64,000 nucleotides of DNA from [Phialemoniopsis] sp. UDSM-2020. Lineage: Eukaryota; Ascomycota; Sordariomycetes; Thyridiales; Thyridiaceae. The notes under the pieces are model-generated. The model saw only the letters and a program-made list of their open reading frames with translations, did not search any database and was not told the DNA's origin. The stretch is from positions 744,001 to 808,000 of the forward strand of contig JAEILZ010000008.1 in NCBI GenBank assembly GCA_018873225.1, read 5' to 3'. Below, piece by piece: positions 44,700-55,675 of the stretch (the stretch's first letter is position 1; every line of letters begins with the position of its first letter). The position numbers and the translations under genes are program-made.

Positions 44700-45719
44700 A
44701 TGGCTTACCAGCAACACGCCGCCCAGTCGCCTCCGGTGCAACAGTCGCCTTACACCCCCCCTCCCCAGTTCCAAGCTCAACCTCAACAGCACTACCAACA
44801 ACGAGAGTACCCAATGCAGCAGCAGCAGAGCTTCCCCCAACAGCAGCAGGGCTACCCTCAGCAGCAGCAAGGCTATCCTCAACAGCAGCAGCAGCAGCAG
44901 CAGCAGCAGGTCTATCCCACGCCCCAGGACCAGATCCTGCACCACCCGTCCACGCAATACTCGATGCAGCAGCAACCTCAGTACCAGGGCCAGCGGGACG
45001 TGCAGCCCCAGTATGCCCAGGGCGCCAATGTCCACAGCCAGGAGTGGCAGAACAACCTGTGCGACTGCAGCCCCTGCGAGAACTGCCTGCTCGGCACCTT
45101 CCTGCCATGCCTGCGTAAGTTTTTCGTGTCGTCGTGGCGTCCTCGATCACGGGCTCCGGCTCGGCTTTGGGCGCGGCGCTCGTATTTGATGTCCAAGGTG
45201 AATTAAGCTGACATGAATTGGGACCAGTCCTCGGCCGTACCGCTGAGCGCATGCGCGACCCCACCATGCAGAACTACGAGTCCATCAACACCGACTGCAT
45301 GCTGATGTGCGGTATCTCGTACTTCACCGGCTGCGGCTGGATGTGAGTTTCCCCTGTACCTCGAGTACATCGACCTTTGAAAAGCGCAATTGCTAATCCC
45401 ACCCTAGCTACGCCATGATGAAGCGGTCCGAGATCCGGGAGCGTTTCGGTATCGAGGGCAGCGGATTCGGTGACTGCTGCACCACGTACTGGTACGTATA
45501 TCGATCTTTGAGAATGCTTGATAGATGTTCGCGTATCAAATCTAACCACTCAATTGTAGGTGCCCATGCTGCGCCATCATCCAGCACGAGAAGGAGGTTC
45601 TCGCTCGCACATCCCAGGGTCCGATTGCCCAGGGCTACACCTCGCAGCCGTCGATGCAGATGCCGCCTCCCCAGGCTCAGTCCCCGCCCCACGTTCAGTC
45701 GCCGCCTCCCAAGAACTAG
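44700..45719 (+). CDS. PLAC8 (cysteine-rich) family protein with Q-rich N-terminus
   Basis: Exons 44700-45114, 45228-45342, 45408-45491, 45560-45719; 257 aa. Residues 1-110 are a Pro/Gln/Tyr-rich, prion-like region with PQQQQGYPQQ repeats and a ten-glutamine run. The PLAC8 domain (about 115-215) begins EWQNNLCDCSPCENCLLGTF and shows LLGRTAERMRDPTMQNYESI, DCMLMCGISYFTGCGWIYAM, RFGIEGSGFGDCCTTYWCPC and CAIIQHEKEV, the full cysteine pattern of the family (plant cell number regulators, animal placenta-specific 8, fungal metal or Ca homeostasis proteins). Membrane-associated function is inferred from the family. The C-terminus is Pro/Gln-rich. Confidence 0.92.
44883..44909 (+). repeat. (CAG)9 microsatellite in the PLAC8 gene
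   Basis: Nine perfect CAG codons within the glutamine-rich N-terminus; further imperfect CAG/CAA units lie upstream. Likely length-polymorphic. Confidence 0.9.
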
Positions 45720-46901
45720 ACTTCGCCGAGGACGTGACGAGTCCGGTCTAAAATGAGCCGATGATTGTGGGAGCGAGAACCAGGGACGAGGATATAATGA
45801 AATGATGTGTGATCAGGACAGACCGCGTCGGTCGAGAGACGTACACTTTTCCTTTGTCATGGTCGAGCCGCGTATGGTTGTGCGCTGGAGGACTAATCGA
45901 TACCCGGCCCTAGAAAGAAACAATGCAATGGAGGCGGGCCTTGGGAGACGGATGCCTTGCAGTTTATATATAATATCACAGTTGCCAGTAACCCATCGAT
46001 CTTTATCCGAATTTGGTTCTACGAGGTACATGTGTACATGCTTTCTACTTGAAGGGGAAGGTGCATTCGAGGAGGGCTAAATTTGGTTGACATGGGGCAC
46101 CCCTTCCCAGCGGGGGCCCGTCCCGGACACTCGGTTCGATTACCGCCCTCTCTTTCGACATCACATCAAGCTCGTGCATTGCAACGCCAACTCGACTCTA
46201 ACGATCCAGGCCTTTTGTCTGGAAATTGCATTGAAGGAACTAATCTTGGTTTCCGCCAGAAGGGAGCCTGCAATTGCCGTGCCAAGGTGCAACAAAGACG
46301 GGGCAATGTTCGGTCGGTCACTCCGGCCCATCGATTCGAGAGCGATGAAACATGCGCCCATGACAACAGCTCACTGAGCCGCAAGAAGCTTTCATTCGGA
46401 CGCGGCGGCAACTCATGTGTTTGCCCGGACCGATCTCCGTGCCTCACCATCAACTCGCCGAACCAGAGATCGGTGCACTCTGGAACGGGAGCTTGCATCT
46501 GGCATGCCGCAGTCTTCATACTTGGAGCCTGCCACTTGATCAAGTACATGGCAGCTTGGATTCTAGATGTGAAGTCAAATACCGGCAGCTGGGCCTTCGA
46601 TGCCCCAACGCTGACAGAGATTAGCATTCATCATCACGCCTTGTTGGTCACGACGAGGAACAGCGACGCCCACAGTAACATGTCTTGTTATTTCCTATCG
46701 AGCCAGTCCCGGCTCCCACAATTTAAACACAGATTCAGAGCCCCCAAAAGATCAACCCAATATGCGCCGGCGATTTTCCTGGGCCATGTCCTGTCCAGAC
46801 CGGATCCCCAGACCCCCCGACCGTTCCTGTGCGCCGCCAAACCCCGACACCAGTCTAGTCGCCCCCCTAAATAACCAGTCGTCTTTCACACCAAAAGCCC
46901 T
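45720..46901. other. Convergent 3' region, 1.2 kb
   Basis: Between PLAC8 (plus) and the acidic protein (minus). A plus-strand frame at 46083-46874 (263 codons) lacks any domain or typical codon bias and is not accepted. Confidence 0.5.
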
Positions 46902-47519
46902 CTATGCGGCAGTCTGCTCCTCGGGCGCGGCATCGCCGGCGGCGGCGACCTCGGCGACAGGGGCCTCGGCCGACTCCTGGGGCGCCTCGACAGCCTCGGT
47001 CTCCGGCGCCTTGTCCTCCTCGCCCCCGGCGGCGGGCTGCTCGGCGGCGACGCTCTTGGCCTCGCCGGACTCGAGGACCTGCTTCTTGGCCGCCGTGCCG
47101 TTCTCGCCCTCCTCGTCTCCGCCGCGCTTCGTGCCGCGCGGCTCCTCGTCCGCCTGCCCCTGCTCCTTGGCTGGCTCAACGTCGTCGACCTTGGCCTCGG
47201 TCGTTTCTTCAGCGGCGGCAGCAGCGACGGGTGCATCCTCGGCCTTATCCGCCGGCGCGTCCTCCTCGACGGCGGCCGGTTCCTCAGCGGTGTGGCCGTT
47301 GGTCTCGGCTGCCGCCGTGTCGCCGTTGGTGTGCGCAGCGGCCTCGGCCTTCTTGGCCGGCTGGGGCGTCTCCGTCTCGCTGGTCAGGTCGACGACCTCG
47401 GAGGCGGGCTGGTCTTTGGGCTGGTGTGCCGTGGTGGACTTGAGGTCCGCGCCGTTCTGCTGGGGCAGCGCCTGCTCAGCCGGCTGAGAGGTCTGGATGT
47501 CTTGTGCTTGGTCGGCCAT
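46902..47519 (-). CDS. Acidic, alanine/glutamate-rich disordered protein
   Basis: Single exon, 205 aa, start MADQAQDIQTSQPAEQALPQ. Nearly all Ala, Glu, Asp, Pro, Gln and Thr; no hydrophobic core and no cysteines, so intrinsically disordered. A short basic patch (EEPRGTKRGGDEE) could be a nuclear signal, and VVDLTSETETP resembles a SUMO-interacting motif. Acidic nuclear proteins of this kind include histone chaperones, but no Chz-type motif is clear, so I assign no function. Strong ATG context and CT/GT-rich leader upstream support expression. A longer start at 47546 is possible. Confidence 0.6.
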   Translation of the reverse strand: MADQAQDIQTSQPAEQALPQQNGADLKSTTAHQPKDQPASEVVDLTSETETPQPAKKAEAAAHTNGDTAAAETNGHTAEEPAAVEEDAPADKAEDAPVAAAAAEETTEAKVDDVEPAKEQGQADEEPRGTKRGGDEEGENGTAAKKQVLESGEAKSVAAEQPAAGGEEDKAPETEAVEAPQESAEAPVAEVAAAGDAAPEEQTAA

Positions 47520-48801
47520 GGTTGCGTTGAGGTGTTGAGCTTCCAATTGGGCGTGTAGGGTATGGAATTGATAGGGTGTGGTGTGTGCGACCTTGTGTTT
47601 GGTGTACGAGATAGAGTGGCAGGAGGTCGCGTGTGTGTGTGGATGGCAAAAACGTGACTGGAGGGAGACGAATCGATGGCGCCGGGACAGGGCACCAGGG
47701 GTATTTAAAGGGCGAGCTTTACCTTAGTCAAGAAACAGGGTTTTGTCTAAGATTCCCATGATGGTGTGGTGCCACCGTTCGAGCTGCTACCTACTTTTCT
47801 ACCAACCTGACTGCTCGCTCGGATGGTACAGCCTTTTCACGTGTGGCTGGGGACACACACGCCCGCCGGACACAGCAGCAGCTTGTGTGGGTGCAGCGAT
47901 ACTCACGCCTCCACTGACTCGCCATGGCGTCCGACTGCGTCATTGTGCCTGGAGCTTCAGCTCTTAGTCTCATACTTTCCAGCTTATTTAGTGGGGGGTG
48001 GCAGGCACTCGACCGCACCGACTAGGCGGCTAGCGGCATCGTGTGCCGAGCTAAGGAGCTGCTGTTGCTGTGCCGTCTTGTTTACTCGGGATGACCGTTC
48101 TGTTCCCCAGCCTCGCCATTTTTTGACATGTCACCACCGAAAAAACAACCAAGACTAGACCTGACTCGGCAATTTGATTGAGATGGCAACTGCAAGTATA
48201 CTTGCTTCTTTTGCACTGTCCTTTTTTTTCTTCTCTTGGCTAGGCTCCGCGTTCTTAACCAATCAGCTTGTGTCGGTCGCGCGATTGACTCAGCCCAGGG
48301 TTCGTTGAGACGGTGTAGCCTGCATGTAGCCGCGGCCCTGCAGGTGAGAACTGAGCGAAATCAGCGCTTGCAGGGAGTTGGCTGGCCTTTTGATTATGCA
48401 AGTCGTATTGCATAACGAGTAGTATGAACGCACGCGACTTATTAATGACGTTGGTTTCGAAGTCTTATCAAATATTTGACATGGGTGTTTGACCTCGCTT
48501 ATTGGTAGAAGACCCCAGAGCCTCGCTACTATCGAATGAGATGTACTGGGCCACAGATAGTTACATCCATCCAATCAAGGATACAACTCGCACTTCTGTC
48601 ATGATACTACAGGTTTCGGACAATGACGACGCAGGATTGATGAGAGAATTTGCGTGCATTAAAATAATGTATGTGCTCTATCGCCGAAACACCCGAGATA
48701 TGCAACGAGGTATCAAAACAGACTTTTCCAGCCCTGCCTGCTTCATGCAAATGATGCAAGATCTTCCAAACACGCCTTTCCCATTCACACTCAACCCCCC
48801 T
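47520..48801. other. Intergenic, 1.3 kb
   Basis: Acidic-protein promoter and MFS 3' side. Frames here show no domains. No RNA gene or repeat found. Confidence 0.5.
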
Positions 48802-50833
48802 CTACAGGTTCTTCATGTCAAACTTGGTCCGCAGCCACTCTCCGTACCGGAGGAACAGCGGGCCCAGAGGCACCATGGCCAGCGCAATGAAGCCCAGGAC
48901 GCTGTTACCCCATCCCATTCCTAGCTTCTCGTACATCCTGAAGGCGCCTGGGTTAGTTTCATGTCAAAAGAGGATTGTTGTAGTAGAAAACATACCTGAG
49001 GCCTGCAAGCGGCAGCACGGCACCAAAGATGGACCGGACGACCGTGCTGGCAGCGAGGGAGCTCGCAGCGTAGATGTTGAAGGCATCGACAAGATACATC
49101 TGCAGCGCCATGAAGATGCTAGGATTCGAATGTTAGTAAGATGTCACTAAACCTAGAATCATCTGGACTCGAGCGAGAACTCACATCAGGTTGGCCGCGC
49201 CGATGATGACGTGGCTGAGAATGGGCACGATCCAGTGAACGTGGTACTGCGCCGTCCAGCCGTAGATGAAGAAGCCGATGGGGAAGAGCACGGCGCCGAT
49301 GGGCAGCGGCTTGAGGCGGTACTCGGGCTTGAACCCCTGCCCGTCCTGCGCCGCCTTCTTCTTGATGTACCGGTCCGACGTCATGCTAAAGTAGGTCAGG
49401 CCGATCATGTTGCCCACGCCGAGACCGAGGAAGACGAGGCCGACGATGTTGGCGCCGAAGCCGTAGTACTGCTCGAAGACGGTCGTGATGGAGGTGAACA
49501 TGAGGTACAGGTAGCCGTAGACGACGGCGATGTAGAACGAGATGGCCATGACGACGGGCGACAGGAAGAGCAGCTTGAGCGGGCGCACGATCCCCCGGTT
49601 GAAGTAGTCGCGCGGGCTCAGGCCGATGTCGAGCTTGCTGCGCAGCAGGTCGTTGCCCGTCTCCTTGCGCAGGCGGTCGACCTTGCGCTGCAGGATGACG
49701 GGCGCGTACGTCTCGGGCAGGAAGACGAGCATGACGCCGGCGAGGAAGCCCGCGACGATGACGATGAGCCAAAACACCCAGCGCCAGCCCTTGGCGTTGC
49801 TCAGGAAGCCGCCGGCGACGGGGCCGATGATGGGGCCCAGCAGCGGGCCGACGCTGAAGAGGGCCATGGCGCCGGCGCGGTGCTCGGGGGCGACCATGTC
49901 GGCGATGGTGCCGCCGCCGTTGGTGATGGGGCAGGCGCCAAAGACGCCGCTGAAGAAGCGGAAGACGATGAGGGCGTTGAGGTTGGGCGCCAGGGCGCAG
50001 CCGATGACAAAGGCGACGAAGCCGATGTTGCAGGCGTGGTAGATGATGGTCCGGCCGTAGATCTCGGACAGGGGCGCCATCAGGAGGGGGCCGAACGCGA
50101 ACTAAGCAAGGTACGTGTTAGTATAGCTTGGCTGCAGCTTGTGCTCGCATGTTGACTTACTCCTAACACATAGACCGACACTACAAAGGCGGCGAGCTCG
50201 GGGCTGGAGCTCTTGAACTCGCGCATGAGCTGCGGAACACCTGGCGCAAAGATGGCTACATTGTGGTTCAGGTCAGTCATCTTGATCGCATGGATTGCAT
50301 CAGAACAGGACATCGGAGGGGGACTTACACGAAGCCAAAGGCGTAAGGAAGGTGAGGGAGCTGATCAGACCGACAATGACACCCTTCCGCCACGTCGGCC
50401 AGTTGTACGGGTTCTGGGCATCGTCTGGGCCATCCCACCAGACGACGTTGGGGTCCGTCTCCTCGGCAGCCGCATTTTCCTCCTCGCCGTCCTTGGCGAC
50501 ACCCTCGCCGCTCGCGCCGGCCTCCTTCTCAATGTCCTGGGCTTGCGACTGGCGACTCCGGGTCTTGATCAGGTGCAGCTCTTTCTGGTCGGCGATGGAC
50601 TTTTTCCGCAGCGCCTCTCCCTTGTCGTCGAGGACGTAGCCAATGTCAGAGGGGATGTCAGCATCGTGGCCCTCGGCGGCGGCCTGCTCGATGGAGCGCT
50701 GTCGCTCGAGGTCCTTCTCAATGTCCTTTTCATCATCGCGGACGTCCAGGTGGTCCTGTTCCTCGTGCGCCTCCTCGTGGGTCTGCGCCGCCGTAGTGGC
50801 TTGGCTGTGCTGGTCAGAGGCGGTGTTCGCCAT
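48802..50833 (-). CDS. MFS multidrug-type transporter (DHA1 family)
   Basis: Plasma-membrane proton antiporter of the major facilitator superfamily. Exons 50833-50329, 50255-50161, 50101-49185, 49118-48996, 48937-48802; 591 aa. A long charged N-terminal tail (about 130 residues) precedes NPYNWPTWRKGVIVGLISSL, the usual entry to helix 1 of fungal DHA1 pumps. Motif A-like LMAPLSEIYGRTIIYHACNI, motif C-type GPLLGPIIGPVAGGFL, and PETYAPVILQRKVDRLRKET are in order. Twelve helices can be counted. Relatives export drugs, fungicides or polyamines; the substrate is unknown. The first exon is unusually long and acidic. Confidence 0.92.
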
Positions 50834-52608
50834 TGAAGCGCGAATGCACCGCGGCGCGGAGCCTACATGGTGTCAAATCGTCAGTGGCACGTTCTTGTTT
50901 CACTTTGCGGAAGGTTGTACGACGCGTGCGCACGCGAGGCCTTGATTGCACCGGACCGGGTAAGCCATGCATGGATTTATGCTTAGACGCCGATCGCGGC
51001 GGGCGCAAGAAAATAAGCATTCAGGCATCGCGGGGTAACGGCCAATCCGAACCACTCGGCCGAAATTGAAACAATCTCCTTTGCTGGGTGAAGAGGGATT
51101 GAGGCTCCAAGGACTTACTTAAACCGGGAAAGATATAGCAATGCCGACCAACTAGATCGCAGTGTCGCGACTTTCGACTTTATTTCTCTATTGAGAAACA
51201 ATTGCGTCGTCGGGTGGTCCCGAAGAAAAAGGGGGTCCCCTGTCTGCGGCGCTGTCTGTCAAAATGCAAGCTGGGAACGCCTCGTTGCTTGGCGGGGCGC
51301 GATGGTCGCGAGGACAGGCAGATGAGAGCAGAGCAGATTCAATCTTGAAGGAGCTCTTGGGCCAGCGTCTGATTGAAGACGGTGTAGAGGGAGGGGATAC
51401 TGAAGAGAGAAGTGAATGCTGGCTCAGAGGAGCTGAGCAAGAGAAGTCGTCAAGAGCGAGAAAAGACTGGTGGAGAAGGAGGAGATCGAATAAAGCTCGA
51501 GTTATTCGAGAAAAATAATTTTTATGAGATCCGGAATTAAGCACAACGGGAGTCGGTTGCTAGGGTCGGATTGCTGCAAGGGTGAAGGCCCGCGATGGAG
51601 GGTGAATCCTTGTCCTGGATGGATGCGACGTACACGGCCGTTGTGTCGGAACGGACTTGAAATCCTTCCCTTGTCCGTGAGGAGCTCAACAGTCACTCAC
51701 TACAGAGAGCAAGGGAGAGTGGTATAGACAGAGAGAAAGGTGATAGGCTCACTCGGCTCAGTGTCGCCCAAGGCAGACTCCAAGAAGCAAACATCCTTCT
51801 TGCAGATAGATGAGGGGGGAACGAGCTGGTCCTCCAATTTTGAATGTCGGAGTAGGTAGTCGATTCGAGTGACGAGAGTGGAGCTGAAAGGGTGGCCCGG
51901 AGTTGCGGCAAGGAGTTCGGGTGCATAAAACGTGCACAAATGGGCCAGACAAGCACTGGGCCGGAGGCGACCCTTTCCGGGGGTGTGGGATTTGTTCACG
52001 GCCCGGCCACCATTTAGCAGACAATGAGAGCTTTCCCCACAGACCAAGCAACAGTAGCGCTTCCTGTCAAAATGAACCCCGGCCTCCACGCCCACGCTGA
52101 GTCTCACTCCCCGTCCCTTGCCGAGCCATCCAATCACTTCGCCTCGGATCCGATGTCTGAAATTGCTGGTGATGGCAACCTCACTGTAGCGGTGATAGAA
52201 TAAAAACCGGGCTAAATCCGTATCAGGAAGAACCATCCAACAGCACACTCTCCCGCGCGTTCATCATGGCCAGGAAACCCGTGGCCTGTCATACCTATTT
52301 ATACCCGTTTAATTAGCAAGTCTTTATCAAGACGCTTCGAGTCTCTGATCAGGGCACAAACAACAAGTCTGAGCCTCGCTGTCTATGGGCAACCGAGTCT
52401 GTCATGAAGTAGGGGCTGTATCGCCTCAATGCCCTATACTAGATCGGCACCTAGTCCATCGCTAGGTAGTTAGCTGCACAGCATGGACCGAAGGTCGAAT
52501 GGGCAGTGGTGGACACGGCCTGTCAGGAGCTTGGATATATAGTCAGAAGGAAGTGTGTATAACATCCTATTTACCCCCTTTTCTCTAGAGCGTCAACCTC
52601 TCGCCTAG
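50834..52608. other. Intergenic, 1.8 kb
   Basis: MFS promoter side and the 3' side of the DJ-1 gene. A minus-strand frame at 52248-51700 (182 codons) has no features I can support. No transposon ends seen. Confidence 0.5.
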
Positions 52609-53316
52609 TCACGTCCTGCCATAGTCTAGCGACTCGAAAGCGACATCTCGTACGAATTCGGGATCAAACTTCTCGAGGCAGAACGAAGCAACCATATCCA
52701 GACCGGCAACCGCACCTGCTGCCGTCCACACCTCGCCGTTAGGGGCATCGCCTCCTTCGTACGGCTTCTTCTGCACCACCCAGCGCTGATCGACCCAGTC
52801 GATGTCGGGATGTAGCGACTTGGCTAGGGGTAGAAAGACACGATTCGTAGTAGCTTGCTTCCCATTGAGCGCCCCGGAGCTCGCCAGCCATAGCGAACCG
52901 ATGCATGTCGTGAGCCAGTAGCGGGTTTTTGGGAAGGCTTCCCTCATGAACCTATCTGCTTCGACGGGCCGACAGTTGGGCCAGTTGCCGCCCTGGATGA
53001 CGATATCGAGGTCTCGGGGACAGTCTTGGTAGGTGACGCTTGGGACCCATCGGAATGCCATGTAAAACGGGGTCGGATCCAGGGTGGCAGCAATGAAGAA
53101 CCATTCGATGTCAAGCATATGGTCTTTGTATCTGGCGGTGGTAGCACTGTGCTCGTCCAGGGCGGGGCCGAGGGTGGATAGGTAAGCGGTGATGTCGCTG
53201 GGAGCTTTACAGAGACTGGTGAAGATGTCTATGCTCATGATGTCGGCGGCCTGGATCTCCTCCATCAGCACGCCAATACGGAGCTTTTTGGGCAAAGGTG
53301 GTGATTTGGGCGGCAT
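52609..53316 (-). CDS. DJ-1/PfpI (ThiJ) family protein
   Basis: Single exon, 235 aa, class I glutamine-amidotransferase-like fold. The first strand KLRIGVLMEEIQAADIMSID is followed by the substrate-side region and RDLDIVIQGGNWPNC. The nucleophile elbow is TTCIGSLWLASSGALNGKQA, with the cysteine in place; a following AGAVAGLDMVASFCLEKFD matches the GxxxGxD block of isonitrile hydratase-like members. Chaperone, glyoxalase or hydratase activity cannot be chosen. It is divergent from a Zn2Cys6 regulator (509 bp) that may control it. Confidence 0.88.
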   Translation of the reverse strand: MPPKSPPLPKKLRIGVLMEEIQAADIMSIDIFTSLCKAPSDITAYLSTLGPALDEHSATTARYKDHMLDIEWFFIAATLDPTPFYMAFRWVPSVTYQDCPRDLDIVIQGGNWPNCRPVEADRFMREAFPKTRYWLTTCIGSLWLASSGALNGKQATTNRVFLPLAKSLHPDIDWVDQRWVVQKKPYEGGDAPNGEVWTAAGAVAGLDMVASFCLEKFDPEFVRDVAFESLDYGRT

Positions 53317-53825
53317 GTTTGCTGGCTAGGAGTGGATATGTTGAAGTATAACCAAACAAGATCAATTGTAGGTATATCTTTCATCATTCGTCGTCTTATT
53401 TATACAAACCAACTTATTCATCATCATACACACCTTCACGCATAGCCACGACGATCTTAAGCTCCGAGCAACTTCGGAGCTTTACTGCCAAGCCCCGGTA
53501 CAAATTCACGGGCAGTTCGTCTGCTTGTATGTATGCATACAGTACATGTACTGACTTCCTGAGGATAAGGCAACTATCCTTTCACTGCGGTATGAGCGTA
53601 GAAACCTTGTGATGGGTGTAAACACTAGCAGGCTTGGATGGCCGGTGATCCACCCAATTCCGCACGCTAAATGCGGAGGACGGTGGGTCACACACACAGT
53701 CTTTGCCATTGTATGCTTACATCAGTTCCACCTTTGCTCGAGTCAATCTCAACCTCATCAATCCTCTGGCTACACAGCGCTTCTGCTTGATCATCATCCC
53801 TGGTTCAAAGCTCCGCAAACTTGCC
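53317..53825. promoter_or_regulatory. Divergent DJ-1 / Zn2Cys6 regulator promoter
   Basis: 509 bp between opposite start codons. Contains symmetrical CGG/CCG-like words typical of Zn2Cys6 sites (ggccggtgatcc near 53640, ggaggacggtgg near 53676), but none is a clear inverted pair. Confidence 0.4.
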
Positions 53826-55277
53826 ATGTCGCTGCGGAAGAAGGCATGTGCCAAGTGCGTCTCCGCCAAACGGCGCTGCGACCGCGGCTTGCCCGCCTGT
53901 AGTCGATGCGTGACGCAGCACCTCCGTTGCCAGTACCCTGACCAGCCTCAACCGGCAGCCAGCCACTCAACCCCTGGCCTGGAGACTCCGCCGGGTTCTC
54001 GTCATCGGCACCTTGTACAATGGACTTCTTTCGATTCAAACGCTGGGATAATTACGCCGGGAAGATCGCACTCTTCTCCAGCTTGGGATGTGACGGAAAC
54101 GATGCCTTCAGCTCTCGGGGACTCTTTCATGACGACGGGCCTTGATGGAGATACGACAACCTTTCAAGACGTGCTCAACGACGGCCTATTCGACTTGTCT
54201 TCCACGTGGACCGTGCCAGCAGGGACTGAACTTGGGCTACTGGCAACAGGTTTCGATCTGTACGATGCTAGTCTGACTGGTTCAACTCCAGCCTATGCCT
54301 TTGGGGGTCCGACCTCTCATACTTCAAGTCAAATCACAGACTACGAAAAAACACCAGAGATCGCACGCCTGAGGTGCGTTGAGCAAATGTGGTCGCGGGG
54401 CCAGGATGTCGCGAGGTGGCAATTCTGCGCGAGCGAGGTTCTGTCTTTTGTCTACACATTCTCGCAGACGGGTGCAACACCTTTCGTCGTACCGAGAGGA
54501 TCAGGAGCATCCGCGCCCATGCCTCAACCCCTGCTACGGGCCATGGGCGTGTGTGCAGCCTACGTGACGGCCACGGGCAACACTGGACAGTCGGTCTTTG
54601 AACAATTGCTGGAGATTGAGATCAACTCCCTCGTCGAGTCATCCAGCTCCGAATATTTCCCAGGCCTCTCAAACCATGCCACCCCCCTGGATGAGTTTCG
54701 GACTGAGCTGGCCCAGGTCCAGGCGATGACCATGTACCACATCATGGCCCTCTTCGGTCCAAGCCGGCGCATACGAGTCCTTGCAGAGCAGCAGGAGGCG
54801 CTGATGACGGCATGGACCAGACAGCTGCTTCTACGGCTACAGGCTTTCGAGAGAGACAAGAATGACATGGCGGCCCCCGACGTCGAGGAAGAACTGATCG
54901 TGAGCGGATACAAGACAGTGCTCATATCACACCTTGTTCGCACAATCTACACCTCGCTCAAGTACCAGATCTGCAAACAGCTGCCGGAACTCAGATCCAT
55001 CCCGATTTTGACCAAGACACTGGGATACAAGACTACACGCGGCGGTGTGGCCGGTCCGCCGCCGTTGCCAGGCATGTTTAGCCAGGGCAAACGCCGGCCG
55101 CCCAAGATGACCTACATTGACTACTCGGACTCTTGGACCGAGGAGGAGCTGCACTGGCTGGACAGAAGTGATCGCTTTGCGGTGCTCATGCTGGCAGCGT
55201 GCAAAGGCATTGCGTTCTTGAAGACGTCCATACAAGAAGGATTGGAACCTTTTCCGGCAACACCTGTCAGCAGTTAA
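53826..55277 (+). CDS. Zn2Cys6 transcription factor
   Basis: Nuclear DNA-binding regulator, single exon, 483 aa from the ATG at 53826 (MSLRKKACAKC); the frame is open upstream but the binuclear cluster is normally N-terminal, so this start is preferred. Cluster: CAKC, six residues, C, six residues, CSRC, six residues, C, followed by YPDQPQPA. The linker is Ser/Thr/Pro-rich. A middle helical domain (about 190-400) contains LLRAMGVCAAYVTATG, LAQVQAMTMYHIMALF and a leucine-rich stretch, like pathway-specific fungal regulators. The C-terminus ends with a helix RFAVLMLAACKGIAFLKTSI. It sits between the DJ-1 and alcohol dehydrogenase genes, which are candidate targets. Confidence 0.93.
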   Translation: MSLRKKACAKCVSAKRRCDRGLPACSRCVTQHLRCQYPDQPQPAASHSTPGLETPPGSRHRHLVQWTSFDSNAGIITPGRSHSSPAWDVTETMPSALGDSFMTTGLDGDTTTFQDVLNDGLFDLSSTWTVPAGTELGLLATGFDLYDASLTGSTPAYAFGGPTSHTSSQITDYEKTPEIARLRCVEQMWSRGQDVARWQFCASEVLSFVYTFSQTGATPFVVPRGSGASAPMPQPLLRAMGVCAAYVTATGNTGQSVFEQLLEIEINSLVESSSSEYFPGLSNHATPLDEFRTELAQVQAMTMYHIMALFGPSRRIRVLAEQQEALMTAWTRQLLLRLQAFERDKNDMAAPDVEEELIVSGYKTVLISHLVRTIYTSLKYQICKQLPELRSIPILTKTLGYKTTRGGVAGPPPLPGMFSQGKRRPPKMTYIDYSDSWTEEELHWLDRSDRFAVLMLAACKGIAFLKTSIQEGLEPFPATPVSS

Positions 55278-55675
55278 ATGGCAGGGATCAGGCCACCAAG
55301 GCTCATCGAGAGTGAACGGTGTGTCTTGTGGATGCAAACTCGGTGTTTTGGTCATCATGCGGACTTGAGTGGATCCGAAGGGATCCGCAGTCCCGCATGC
55401 GGGATTGGGTGGGGCCGACAGCCCCCGGACCTGGACCTTGTCACACCCGCCGAAGAACATCAAGATATCGTGAAGCACGACGATGCTATGGATGACAAAT
55501 CTATCTAACAGGCTCGAATCGGGCCAAAGAAGATACTTAAGATGCCTTCAAAGTCAATGTTGCTCCCACGGCAGATAGCAAACATCCCCTGGTCATAGCC
55601 GAAACTCGATCAGTCTTGCTAGAGATTCACCACAAAGCCTGACATCCTAATTCATCGCCGAATCACCCAAGAAAG
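55278..55675. other. Spacer upstream of the alcohol dehydrogenase
   Basis: 398 bp between the regulator stop and the dehydrogenase start. A partial inverted repeat around gtggatccgaagggatccgc (about 55368-55387) contains two GGATCC words. It is probably the dehydrogenase promoter. Confidence 0.45.

Noticed and set aside
46118..46160. Possible second tRNA (B-box-like GGTTCGATTAC near 46134)
   Set aside because: No matching acceptor stem or A box could be folded around it.
46083..46874. 263-codon plus-strand ORF between PLAC8 and the acidic gene
   Set aside because: Featureless composition and poor codon bias relative to neighbours.
49211..50155. 314-codon plus-strand ORF over the MFS gene
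   Set aside because: Antisense shadow rich in Asp/Glu/Gly; the minus strand encodes a complete transporter.
51700..52248. 182-codon minus-strand ORF near the DJ-1 gene
   Set aside because: No family features, no signal or membrane segment, and no transcript-like splice sites in frame.
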